Part shown: one piece after another, positions 25,721-33,730 of the stretch
How the letters are laid out: each line of letters opens with the position of its first letter
Position numbering within the stretch: the stretch's first letter is position 1
Source of the DNA: Mixta gaviniae
GTDB taxonomy: Bacteria; Pseudomonadota; Gammaproteobacteria; Enterobacterales; Enterobacteriaceae
DNA: 64,000 nucleotides
NCBI RefSeq assembly: GCF_002953195.1
Contig: NZ_CP026377.1
Span: 806,001-870,000 of the forward strand
Direction of reading: 5' to 3'
Notes under the pieces: generated by a model
What the model saw: only the letters and a program-made list of their open reading frames with translations
The model's database searches: none
What the model was told of the DNA's origin: nothing
Made by a program: the position numbers and the translations under genes

Positions 25721-25969
25721 GAAAAATGTAAACCATCCTCTCCGGGGAAAATGCAAAAGGAAGTTGAGCGAGGTCAAGCACCTAAAGAAATTGTCAGAGT
25801 AGATAGGGGGCATATTCCGGGTCAAGAACCACATGTACATTATGCTGATGGTACATCATCTAATATGTCAGGTGGAATTCATGATGCTCACCGAGGAATA
25901 CCAAATCCATCGAAAAAAGCCCGGAAATGGTTACAGGATCATGGATGGATACCACCAGAATATAATTAA
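25721..25969 (+). CDS. Rhs C-terminal toxin tip, short HVHY type
   Basis: About 82 residues: GKMQKEVERGQAPKEIVRVD, RGHIPGQEPHVHYADG, and KARKWLQDHGWIPPEYN. The order GQAPK, VDRGH, PHVHxxDG and a final WLxxHGW is one I recall as a recurrent tip in Rhs and CdiA proteins. Its biochemical activity is not known to me. The histidines suggest a nuclease, as inference. Confidence 0.65.
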   Translation, partial: EKCKPSSPGKMQKEVERGQAPKEIVRVDRGHIPGQEPHVHYADGTSSNMSGGIHDAHRGIPNPSKKARKWLQDHGWIPPEYN

Positions 25970-25978
25970 GGTTGTTAA

Positions 25979-26191
25979 ATGGAAATATACGGTTATGAAA
26001 ATGAAGAGGGTGATCTTATGTCACTTCAAGAAATGACATTAAAAGTTACTGTGGATGAATTAAAAATCTTATCGTCTTTTATTATTAATACAGTTAATTT
26101 AATGGAAGAACACAAGGAAAACTTCGGTCATGAGCATCTTTCTGATTTTACAAAAAATTGCTGTATGCCTGAAGTAATTATCACTAAATAA
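25979..26191 (+). CDS. Putative immunity protein for the HVHY-type toxin
   Basis: 70 residues starting MEIYGYENEEGDLMSLQEMT. A protein beginning MEI(F/Y)GY and acidic throughout is the usual partner of this short tip as far as I recall. It is intact and 9 bases behind the toxin. Confidence 0.65.
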   Translation: MEIYGYENEEGDLMSLQEMTLKVTVDELKILSSFIINTVNLMEEHKENFGHEHLSDFTKNCCMPEVIITK

Positions 26192-26231
26192 AAAAAGCCG
26201 GAAGTGATCTTAACAATCCTTCCGGCTTTTT
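26192..26231 (+). terminator. Cassette terminator, perfect copy
   Basis: AAAAAGCCGGAAG pairs with CTTCCGGCTTTTT over 13 bases around TGATCTTAACAATC. It is the best preserved member of this repeated terminator family. Confidence 0.8.
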
Positions 26232-26237
26232 ATCTTT

Positions 26238-26312
26238 AGCCGCCCGGCGTCAGGATCAGACAACTTTTCGCGATCCGCACCGTTACCGCCTGGCCCGTCT
26301 CAAATAGGATGC
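26238..26312 (-). pseudogene. symE 3' fragment
   Basis: Minus-strand codons for FETGQAVTVRIAKSCLILTP are present, ending just after the terminator exactly as in the intact symE at 7675. The rest has been replaced by rhs sequence. Confidence 0.6.
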
Positions 26313-26375
26313 TGCCGGTCAGCTGTTAAGAGAAGAAACGCTGACGCGTGGCGGCGCGACGGGCAGCTGAAACAG

Positions 26376-27437
26376 ATGACAGACAGCCACAGCGGCGCGC
26401 ACCGCTACGCCTACGACGCGCTGGGCAGGCTCACGCAGGCCGGAGGCGAACGGTTTTCCTTCGACCCGGCCCATAACCTGCTGGCGCAGGAAAATGCGCC
26501 GCCGCTGACGGATAACCGCCTGCGGGTACTCGGCGACTGCCGCTGGGAGTACGACGCGCACGGCAACGTCACGGAGAAACGCACCGGCCGCCATACCGTG
26601 CAGCGTTTCCGCTGGAATGCAGAGCATCAGCTGGAAGAGGCGGTGACCCGGCGTAACGGCACGGCGCAGCGAACCCGTTACGGCTACGACGCTTTCGGAC
26701 GACGCAGCTGGAAGCAGGACGCCTTCGGGGTGACGCACTTTATCTGGGACGGCAACCGGCTGCTGAGCGAGGAGCGGGGCGGTCGTCAGCATATCTGGAT
26801 TTATGAGGATGAAAGCTTCGTGCCGCTGGCGCAAATCAGCACGCAGCGTGGGGAAAGCGAGCATGACGCGCAGGTTTACTGGTATCACACCGACCAGGCG
26901 GGCCTGCCGCGTGAGATGACCGGGATGGCGGGTGAGCTGGTGTGGCGTGCGGACTACCGCGCCTGGAGCAATACGCTGCAGGTGGAGACGGCGGAGGAAC
27001 AGGCAGAGCCAGTGCATGAGCCGCTGCGCTTCCAGGGGCAGTATCACGATGCGAAGACCGGTTTGCACTATAACCGGTTCAGTTACTATGATCCGGATGC
27101 AGGGCGATTTGTCAGCCAGGATCCGATTGGGCTGGCCGGCGGGATAAACCTGTACCAGTATACGCCGAACCCGCTGACGTGGATTGATCCTTTAGGACTG
27201 CGTTGTGGGCATACTGCTAAAGCAAAACAACTCGGTTATAAAAAAGTCAATGAACGTTCTCACGGGCAGCCGGCCTTCGTAAATAATAAGGCACCGAATA
27301 AGTTGAAATATATTACTCCTGATGTTGACCAACATAATGGCGGATTTTGGAAAGCTGCTGATAGTGTGAGAAATTTAGGAAGCAGGCGGACAAGTTCAGG
27401 CACTTATGATGCTGATCTTAATCGAATAGGTGATTAA
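26376..27437 (+). CDS. Rhs core 3' fragment (lineage B) fused in frame to an Ntox21-like toxin tip
   Basis: A 353-residue open frame. Residues 1 to about 270 are Rhs core ([94 protein letters not shown]). The tip (from about 27201) has KQLGYKKVNERSHGQPAF, KYITPDVDQHNGGFWKAADS and SGTYDADLNRIGD. This resembles the Ntox21 group, which includes a CdiA tRNase. The assignment is from memory of the pattern. It is the only core-plus-tip frame here with neither hairpin element nor frameshift. An upstream in-frame TGA shows it is a displaced fragment. Confidence 0.7.
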   Translation: MTDSHSGAHRYAYDALGRLTQAGGERFSFDPAHNLLAQENAPPLTDNRLRVLGDCRWEYDAHGNVTEKRTGRHTVQRFRWNAEHQLEEAVTRRNGTAQRTRYGYDAFGRRSWKQDAFGVTHFIWDGNRLLSEERGGRQHIWIYEDESFVPLAQISTQRGESEHDAQVYWYHTDQAGLPREMTGMAGELVWRADYRAWSNTLQVETAEEQAEPVHEPLRFQGQYHDAKTGLHYNRFSYYDPDAGRFVSQDPIGLAGGINLYQYTPNPLTWIDPLGLRCGHTAKAKQLGYKKVNERSHGQPAFVNNKAPNKLKYITPDVDQHNGGFWKAADSVRNLGSRRTSSGTYDADLNRIGD

Positions 27438-27440
27438 TGT

Positions 27441-27889
27441 ATGAAATATTCATATAGAATAACTAAATATACTCAGACTGATGAACTGGGGAGGGGCATT
27501 CATCTCCAAATGAATGGACCAGTTTTTATGATGTAGGCAATAAGGTAACAGAGAACGAATATAAAAAAGTTGAACAGAAATATATAGATTATATTTTAGA
27601 TGCATGTAATTGCCTTGGCGTGAAATCACTAAAAATTAAGGGGTTGGAACTGAATGTTGATAAATGTAAGTATGCAGAAGGTAACACTATTCAACTTGGT
27701 GATCTTAAAGAGGTGATTCAATCAATATTAAGAGAGTATATATGGTGTAAGCTTATATCCAATGAATGTGAGTTTCATTTTGGTTATGATTTCTATATGT
27801 ATTTTTTATGTGATGCTTGTCCTGAAGAATGTATAGATAAAATAAAAACGGAACTTACTGTTCAAAGATATAAATCCCCATATTTATAA
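27441..27889 (+). pseudogene. Immunity gene of the Ntox21-like toxin, frameshifted
   Basis: The start MKYSYRITKYTQTDELG lies 3 bases after the toxin stop. Loss of one G in GGGG 27493-27496 breaks the frame. With five G it would continue as SSPNEWTSFYDVGNKVTENE, then YKKVEQKYIDYILDACNCLG to 27889. The start YRITKY and WTSxxDxG block recall known partners of this toxin type. The last 89 codons are still open from 27620. Confidence 0.6.
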
Positions 27890-27899
27890 TAAGATAAGA

Positions 27900-27934
27900 G
27901 TCGGGAAACTCTTTTAATCCTCCCGGCTTTTTTA
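27900..27934 (+). terminator. Cassette terminator
   Basis: GTCGGGA and TCCCGGC pair (with one G-T pair) around AACTCTTTTAATCC, followed by TTTTTT. Confidence 0.6.
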
Positions 27935-27954
27935 TTTAAGCCTATTTCATATAC

Positions 27955-28012
27955 TAAGCAAGCACGTCCTTTACACCTTGAACCACCAGTTTAGCCTGAT
28001 AAAATTGCTCCC
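27955..28012 (-). pseudogene. symE-like C-terminal fragment
   Basis: Minus-strand codons EQFYQAKLVVQGVKDVLA-stop match the tail EQIYQAKQVVK of the symE-like gene at 25220. It joins directly to rhs sequence. Confidence 0.5.
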
Positions 28013-28013
28013 G

Positions 28014-28320
28014 GCACGGCGCAGCGAACCCGTTACGGCTACGATGCTTTCGGACGACGCAGCTGGAAGCAGGACGCCTTCGGGGTGACGCACTTTATCT
28101 GGGCCGGCAACCGGCTGCTGAGCGAGGAGCGGGGCAAACGTCAGCATATCTGGATTTATGAGGATGAAAGCTTCGTGCCGCTGGCACAAATCAGCACACA
28201 GCGTGGGGAAAGCGAGCATGACGCGCAGGTTTACGGGTATCACACCGACCAGGCGGGGCTGCCGCGCGAGCTGACCGGGATGGCGGGTGAGCTGGTGTGG
28301 TGTGCGACTACCACGCCTGG
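28014..28320 (+). pseudogene. Displaced Rhs core fragment, lineage B, last in the array
   Basis: It encodes GTAQRTRYGYDAFGRRSWKQ to YHTDQAGLPRELTGMAGELV and then joins an ADP-ribosylglycohydrolase end. No tail or tip remains. Confidence 0.75.
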
Positions 28321-28503
28321 GAATACATTGTGCGTGGGGGCGATGACGCTGACAGCGTGGACGCCACGACAGGTCAGATTGCCGGCGCGCTGTATGGTTA
28401 TTCGGGCATACCGCAGGAGTGGCGTGACAGGCTGATGCAGGAAAAAAGAATTGCCGCCATGGCGGAAGCGTTCTTCAGGCAGGCACCTGAGGAAACGACA
28501 TAA
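28310..28503 (+). pseudogene. C-terminal remnant of an ADP-ribosylglycohydrolase
   Basis: The frame reads EYIVRGGDDADSVDATTGQI, AGALYGYSGIPQEWRDRL and ends QAPEETT. The GDDADSVxATTGQIAGALYG signature with adjacent metal-binding aspartates and IPxxW is typical of ADP-ribosylglycohydrolases (DraG/ARH type). Such enzymes serve as immunity proteins against ADP-ribosylating effectors in some T6SS loci. Only the last 60 residues survive, fused behind rhs sequence. Confidence 0.6.
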
Positions 28504-28763
28504 TTTTGAGCAAAACAGGCGACAGCGTTTTTAAGCCCCATGGCGCAATCGGCACTAAGTCACATGACTAATAATGATTTTTAATGTTCAATCGCCCGCA
28601 TTGTCAGAGAAAAAGATAATTTTATGTTGCAGCCAACAGGGCGGGGGCCGGGCCTTTTAGCAGGCTATTTGCTGCCATTTGATGCTATCCCATTCTTTTA
28701 CTGCCTGTTTTGACTTTCTTTTCGCTACCGATATAATCGGCGCTTCATGGTAAGGAGAGAGAC
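28504..28763. other. Border between the rhs array and the conserved chromosome
   Basis: No gene or repeat is recognised. Base composition changes from mosaic to uniformly GC-rich after this point. AAGGAGAGAGAC before 28764 is the ribosome site of the next gene. Confidence 0.4.
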
Positions 28764-29102
28764 ATGTTCAGAAGCAACCTGGAAGAAAAACTGTATAAAA
28801 CGGGTTTTTCTGCGGAGGAAATAGGGAAGTTACGCGCTAATGCGGAAAACCATTCCACCTCGCTGGAAATCGTACTGTCTGACTTGTCTAAAATTTTCCG
28901 CTCCCGCATCTATATTTGCATCGCGCTGGTGATTATCTGGATGCTCTCCGTCACCTTTCAGGGGACGCAGCGCGCCCTGCCGCTTGGTGCATCAATGTTA
29001 ATCGCGCTTGGTTTGATCGCCTGGTTTACGCCGATAAAGCTCTCGTGGAAATCCTGGCTTTATCAGCGCAGCGTTAAAAAGAATGCAGGCAAAACGGACT
29101 AA
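28764..29102 (+). CDS. Small inner-membrane protein, unrecognised
   Basis: 112 residues. A hydrophilic N-terminus of about 45 residues is followed by two hydrophobic segments (IYICIALVIIWMLSVTF and LGASMLIALGLIAWF) and a basic C-terminus. A strong Shine-Dalgarno (AAGGAGAG) precedes the ATG. It converges with the next gene; only 3 bases separate the stops. No family is recognised. Confidence 0.75.
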   Translation: MFRSNLEEKLYKTGFSAEEIGKLRANAENHSTSLEIVLSDLSKIFRSRIYICIALVIIWMLSVTFQGTQRALPLGASMLIALGLIAWFTPIKLSWKSWLYQRSVKKNAGKTD

Positions 29103-29105
29103 GCG

Positions 29106-29909
29106 TTAACGCGAGCAAGTAGCGCCAGACATAATATCAAGCACGCTTTTGCCCTTAAGACCGAGGCTGATGTTCTTCTGTAATCGCTTCGTCTGGCTCA
29201 GCTTGTCATAGTTGCGGTAAAAATCCTCGCGCAGTGAATAGAACAGACGCCAGGATTCTTTTTTCTTGATAAGGCCATAAACGCTAAAGGCATTAGCCGC
29301 CAGATCGACAGTGTTATAGACGGCTAGCCCTGAACAGCGTTCAAACCCCATCGCCTCCGCGCTGCCCATATAGGCATCAGCCAGAAAACCCTCTGTCGTT
29401 TTATTGTCGGTGAACAGACGTTCAATCTCTTTATCGATTCCGTTAATCCCGTTCACCACCAGGATCCCGCCGGCAACCACGCCGACAGGCGACAGGGTGC
29501 CGACCAGCAGTGCGCCGCCGACGACCTGTGAGGCGGAAGTCGCGATATGAACCCCCGTTATCACGTAGCCTTTGATCTGTTGCTGATGGTCGCGAACAAA
29601 CTCAATGACGGCGAAAACCTTTGCTTTACCTGTGGCCAGCAGCCTGTCCTGAATATGCAGATCGTTTATTTCCGCTTTTAAAGCTTCGAGGTAATTCATG
29701 CTCTCAGCAGCAGTCTGCGCCCGACTGATTAAGTTGAGATGTTGTTCAGCAAAGCTTTTCGTCTCGCTGATGAATTTATGCAGCGTAGGGCCGTAGTTCA
29801 GATGACGTGAAGATAGGGTATGTGCAAGCTGGTTTAATTTCGCGATCTCGTTGCGCGCCATTGCCATGTAGCCAGACTTCTCGGCACTATTATCGATAAA
29901 TGTACTCAT
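29106..29909 (-). CDS. DUF4225-like protein with a glycine-rich membrane hairpin
   Basis: 267 residues. A helical N-terminal half is followed by GYVITGVHIATSASQVVGGA and GVVAGGILVVNGINGIDKEI, probably a membrane-inserting glycine-rich hairpin, then a conserved C-terminal segment (FYSLREDFYRNYDKLSQTKR). The pattern recalls the DUF4225 family, often found next to rhs and T6SS loci. Family membership is from memory. Whether it belongs functionally to the array is open. Confidence 0.55.
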   Translation of the reverse strand: MSTFIDNSAEKSGYMAMARNEIAKLNQLAHTLSSRHLNYGPTLHKFISETKSFAEQHLNLISRAQTAAESMNYLEALKAEINDLHIQDRLLATGKAKVFAVIEFVRDHQQQIKGYVITGVHIATSASQVVGGALLVGTLSPVGVVAGGILVVNGINGIDKEIERLFTDNKTTEGFLADAYMGSAEAMGFERCSGLAVYNTVDLAANAFSVYGLIKKKESWRLFYSLREDFYRNYDKLSQTKRLQKNISLGLKGKSVLDIMSGATCSR

Positions 29910-30134
29910 TTTCCTGTCCTTAAAAAAACGATAAGTGATTTTAATAGTTTTGATTGTTTTAACAACCGCTTAATAACCCCGCTTTTAGCTGCGTCCGTCT
30001 CTTTAACATCAGCGCAGCGGATCTCCTTTGACTCCCCCCGTAAGCCAGTGTTAAATCCCTGCTGATCTGAACCGATACCATAACAACGATAACGATGATT
30101 CCGGCGTGTTTTGCGCCCTGAGACGAGCCCAGCT

Positions 30135-31514
30135 ATGTTTATCTCCATTTTTACACGTCTGCTGATCGCTACCGCTCTGGCAGGCTTTGGCTACGCTACA
30201 GCCGCCGAGTTGCCTGACGCCGTTAATGCGCCTTTAACACCGCCGGTGGGGCAATTTTCCGTTATCGCTCCCGCTAACGGCGCGCATGAGCTGGCAGCCG
30301 CTGGCGAGGCGGTGACAGCTTATCGGGAGAAGGGAGCCGTTGACGGTGCTTCTGCCGCCACGGCATCGGCGCCAGTCAACAGCGGTAACGCGTTCCCGGC
30401 GAAGGTGAATGCGACAGGCGTCGCTTCTGCCAATAGCGATGCCGCAGCGGCAACCCACAGCAATGCGGCGTTAGCTGCAAGCCCAATGGGATCCGTGCCA
30501 GCGGTAACAAATAGCGATACGGCGTTAACCGCAAGCCCGCCGCAAACTGCGCCTTTGGCAGCGGACAGCGATGCGGTGTTAAATGAAAGCGCTGCGCCAG
30601 CGGCAGATGCCGGGGTGAATCAAAGCGCGCCAGCACAAACGGCTGAAGAGACTATTCAGCCGCAGCCTCAACAGGGGGCGGCCGGCAGCACGCCGGCGGA
30701 GGCATCCGGCTCTGCGACCGCCGCGCAGACGGACGGTGAAGAGGTGAAGCAGGATCGGGTCATTACCCTGGTATTACAGGCGATCCGCGCACATCAGCTG
30801 ACTTCGCTCTCCAGTGAATGTCTGGGTATGAGCTTCGTCGATGACAGCGACGATCCGGCTAACTACCTGATTGACGTGCGGGAGAACCGTAACTACCCCG
30901 CCTGCGGCGGCGATCCGGAAACCGCGCCGCATCTGTTTTTCTTTAAGGCCGGTAAAAAGGATGGCGCCCTGCAGACCGATGCCGGAGTCGAGCCTGACGA
31001 TTTTTATCCGCTGGAAGACAGCGCGCAGCCTGCCGTCGCCGCGCTGACGGCGGCCGATTTCGTCATCCAGGTCAACAGCACTTCGCTGGCCTTAGGCCAG
31101 CCGTGGAACGAGGATGTGATGATGAGCCTACCGCCGGAACGCGCGCAGGCCACGCAAAATCAGGCGCAGGATGCGGATGCCCCTTATCGCTATTATCAGC
31201 ATCGCTATGACGTGCTGGCGCTGACGGTTTCCAACGAAGGCTGGGATCGGCAGCAACGCAGCGCCGACGATAGCTATCTGGGACAGATTACGCTGCTCGA
31301 CGCCACGCTGGAGACGCATCGCGGCGCGCGCGTCGGTATGACGGTCGCCGAACTGGAGCAGAAATATGGCCCTGGCGAAGCGGATGAGCGCAACGGCGAA
31401 AGCTGGCTCAGCTGGCAGCAGGATGACAAAGTCATCGCCGCGCGCATCGGCAATGGCCTGGTGACGCAGATAACGCTAAGCCAGCTGCAGCACGCGGCAG
31501 ACGCGCAGGGATAA
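30135..31514 (+). CDS. Exported alanine-rich protein, unrecognised
   Basis: 459 residues from ATG 30135, chosen because a clean signal peptide starts there (FISIFTRLLIATALAGFGYA followed by TAAE); the frame is open from 30111. Residues 30-200 are a low-complexity Ala/Ser/Asn/Pro region with imperfect repeats of the type NSDxALxAS, probably an extended periplasmic linker. Residues 210-459 look folded: LGMSFVDDSDDPANYLIDVR, and a C-terminal GMTVAELEQKYGPGEAD with SWLSWQQDDK, resembling the SmpA/lipoprotein-like repeat end of secreted proteins. There is no lipobox. Confidence 0.65.
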   Translation: MFISIFTRLLIATALAGFGYATAAELPDAVNAPLTPPVGQFSVIAPANGAHELAAAGEAVTAYREKGAVDGASAATASAPVNSGNAFPAKVNATGVASANSDAAAATHSNAALAASPMGSVPAVTNSDTALTASPPQTAPLAADSDAVLNESAAPAADAGVNQSAPAQTAEETIQPQPQQGAAGSTPAEASGSATAAQTDGEEVKQDRVITLVLQAIRAHQLTSLSSECLGMSFVDDSDDPANYLIDVRENRNYPACGGDPETAPHLFFFKAGKKDGALQTDAGVEPDDFYPLEDSAQPAVAALTAADFVIQVNSTSLALGQPWNEDVMMSLPPERAQATQNQAQDADAPYRYYQHRYDVLALTVSNEGWDRQQRSADDSYLGQITLLDATLETHRGARVGMTVAELEQKYGPGEADERNGESWLSWQQDDKVIAARIGNGLVTQITLSQLQHAADAQG

Positions 31515-31827
31515 GCGCGCGCATAAACGGCCTGCCCGGGCGGCGGAAAAAGTTAGCGGGAAAGCGCACAGCGCGCGCGATTTCGGCCTGCTTTTTTTAT
31601 GTACTTAAGGTAAGCTATGCGGCCTCATTGTCTGACTTTTCAACATTGTTATATGGGGCCGGCGCCAATGTAGACCACTACGCTTTTTCGCAGCGTTCAC
31701 CCGGCAGCACAGCGTGCCGCAGGTGAGCTGCATGGTTCTGGCTCCGGGCCTGTCAGTGGGCCCTCATGAATTAACGGCTGTGTCGCCTGCTATTACGCCG
31801 CGCCACAGCATTAACAGAAGAACTCCG
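31515..31827. other. Region upstream of prfC
   Basis: It is GC-rich near 31515-31590 with partly self-complementary GCGCGCGC sequence, then CTTTTTTTATG. No open frame is convincing; the codons in front of the prfC ATG are open but do not resemble the family. Confidence 0.4.
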
Positions 31828-33417
31828 ATGTCTAATACCCCATTTTTGCAAGAAGTGTCGCGTCGTCGCACCTTTGCCATTATTTCTCACCCCGACGCCG
31901 GTAAGACCACCATTACTGAAAAAGTCCTGCTGTTCGGACAGGCGATCCAGACCGCCGGTACGGTAAAAGGCCGCGGCTCCAACCAGCATGCCAAATCGGA
32001 CTGGATGGAGATGGAAAAACAGCGTGGTATCTCCATCACTACCTCGGTTATGCAGTTCCCGTACCGCGACAGCCTGGTGAACCTGCTGGATACCCCCGGA
32101 CACGAAGACTTCTCCGAGGATACCTACCGCACCCTGACCGCCGTGGACTGCTGTCTGATGGTGATCGATGCGGCGAAAGGCGTTGAGGATCGTACCCGTA
32201 AGCTGATGGAAGTGACCCGTCTGCGCGATACGCCGATCCTGACCTTTATGAACAAGCTGGACCGCGACATCCGCGATCCGATGGAATTGCTGGACGAAGT
32301 TGAAAGCGAGCTGAAGATCGCCTGCGCGCCGATCACCTGGCCTATCGGCTGCGGCAAGCTGTTTAAGGGCGTTTACCATCTTTATAACGATGAAACCTAC
32401 CTGTACCAGTCCGGTAAGGGCCATACCATTCAGGATGTGCGTATCGTTAAAGGGCTGGACAACCCGGAACTGGATCAGGCGGTTGGTGAGGATCTGGCGG
32501 CGCAGCTGCGCGATGAGCTGGAGCTGGTCAAGGGCGCCTCGCACGAGTTCGAGCAGGAAGCCTTCCTGCAGGGCGAGCTGACGCCGGTCTTCTTCGGCAC
32601 CGCGCTGGGCAACTTCGGCGTTGACCATATGCTCGACGGGCTGGTCTCCTGGGCGCCGGCACCGATGCCGCGTCAGAGCGATACCCGCACCGTTGAAGCC
32701 AGCGAAGAGAAGTTTTCCGGCTTCGTGTTTAAGATCCAGGCCAACATGGATCCGAAACACCGTGACCGCGTCGCCTTTATGCGCGTGGTCTCCGGCAAGT
32801 ATGAAAAGGGCATGAAGCTGCGCCAGGTCCGCATCGGTAAAGATGTGGTTATCTCTGACGCGCTGACCTTTATGGCGGGCGACCGTTCGCACGTGGAAGA
32901 AGCCTATCCTGGCGATATTATCGGCCTGCATAACCACGGCACCATTCAGATCGGCGATACCTTTACCCAGGGCGAAAACATGAAGTTCACCGGCATCCCG
33001 AACTTCGCGCCGGAGCTGTTCCGCCGGATTCGCCTGCGCGATCCGCTGAAGCAGAAGCAATTGCTGAAAGGGCTGGTGCAGCTGTCGGAAGAGGGCGCGG
33101 TGCAGGTGTTCCGTCCGCTCTCCAATAACGATCTGATCGTCGGCGCTGTCGGCGTGCTGCAGTTCGATGTGGTCGTGGCGCGCCTGAAAAGCGAGTACAA
33201 CGTGGAAGCGATCTATGAATCGGTTAACGTGTCGACCGCGCGCTGGGTAGAGTGCAGCGATGTGAAGAAGTTCGACGAATTCCAGCGTAAGAACGAGATT
33301 AACCTGGCGCTGGACGGCGGCGATAACCTGACTTACATCGCGCCGACCATGGTTAACCTGAACCTGACGCAGGAGCGTTATCCTGACGTGGTGTTCCGCA
33401 AAACGCGCGAACACTAA
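31828..33417 (+). CDS. prfC: Peptide chain release factor 3
   Basis: RF3 is a GTPase that recycles RF1/RF2 from the ribosome after termination. 529 residues, the usual length. The P-loop is SHPDAGKTT (about residues 20-28); [15 protein letters not shown] and the translation-factor domain 2 ([20 protein letters not shown]) follow in order. The frame is open upstream to 31714, but the ATG at 31828 gives the standard N-terminus [18 protein letters not shown]. Confidence 0.97.
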   Translation: MSNTPFLQEVSRRRTFAIISHPDAGKTTITEKVLLFGQAIQTAGTVKGRGSNQHAKSDWMEMEKQRGISITTSVMQFPYRDSLVNLLDTPGHEDFSEDTYRTLTAVDCCLMVIDAAKGVEDRTRKLMEVTRLRDTPILTFMNKLDRDIRDPMELLDEVESELKIACAPITWPIGCGKLFKGVYHLYNDETYLYQSGKGHTIQDVRIVKGLDNPELDQAVGEDLAAQLRDELELVKGASHEFEQEAFLQGELTPVFFGTALGNFGVDHMLDGLVSWAPAPMPRQSDTRTVEASEEKFSGFVFKIQANMDPKHRDRVAFMRVVSGKYEKGMKLRQVRIGKDVVISDALTFMAGDRSHVEEAYPGDIIGLHNHGTIQIGDTFTQGENMKFTGIPNFAPELFRRIRLRDPLKQKQLLKGLVQLSEEGAVQVFRPLSNNDLIVGAVGVLQFDVVVARLKSEYNVEAIYESVNVSTARWVECSDVKKFDEFQRKNEINLALDGGDNLTYIAPTMVNLNLTQERYPDVVFRKTREH

Positions 33418-33450
33418 AAGAGGAGGCGCCCTGTCGCGGCGCGCCTTTTC
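33416..33450 (+). terminator. Possible terminator of prfC
   Basis: AGGCGC and GCGCCT pair around CCTGTCGCG and are followed by TTTTC. The T-tract is short. Confidence 0.45.
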
Positions 33451-33730
33451 GACCCCGCGGAGCCAGCCTTGCGCTCTGCGGGCGTCATTTCAGTACCACC
33501 GCACGCTGTGCTTTCCCGCTTACAGACTCCTCTTAAAAACACTGTAAAAACGCCTTCTCTCCTGTTTTTTAACCAGAAAAGCGAGACGAATGGCGATCCT
33601 TGTCTATGCTTAGTTTGTCGGACGCAAAAAGCGGCGGTGTCATCACCCCAGCGTCTTTTCGGCGGCAGCGCGGTTTGTTGTCGCCACGCTTACGGTTGTG
33701 AGTGGAATAACGGATAGAAGGAAGATATCG
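33451..33730. promoter_or_regulatory. Upstream region of osmY
   Basis: No gene is seen. In E. coli osmY is under RpoS control from this position. No clear -10/-35 pair was fixed here. GAAGGAAG at 33719-33726 is the ribosome site. Confidence 0.4.

Noticed and set aside
29906..30148. An 80-codon minus-strand frame upstream of the DUF4225-like gene
   Set aside because: Basic, cysteine-containing sequence without ribosome site; it overlaps the signal-peptide start of the next gene.
31771..33414. A 547-codon minus-strand frame opposite prfC
   Set aside because: It is a shadow of the highly conserved prfC frame caused by codon bias; composition is His/Arg/Gln-rich and no ribosome site is present.
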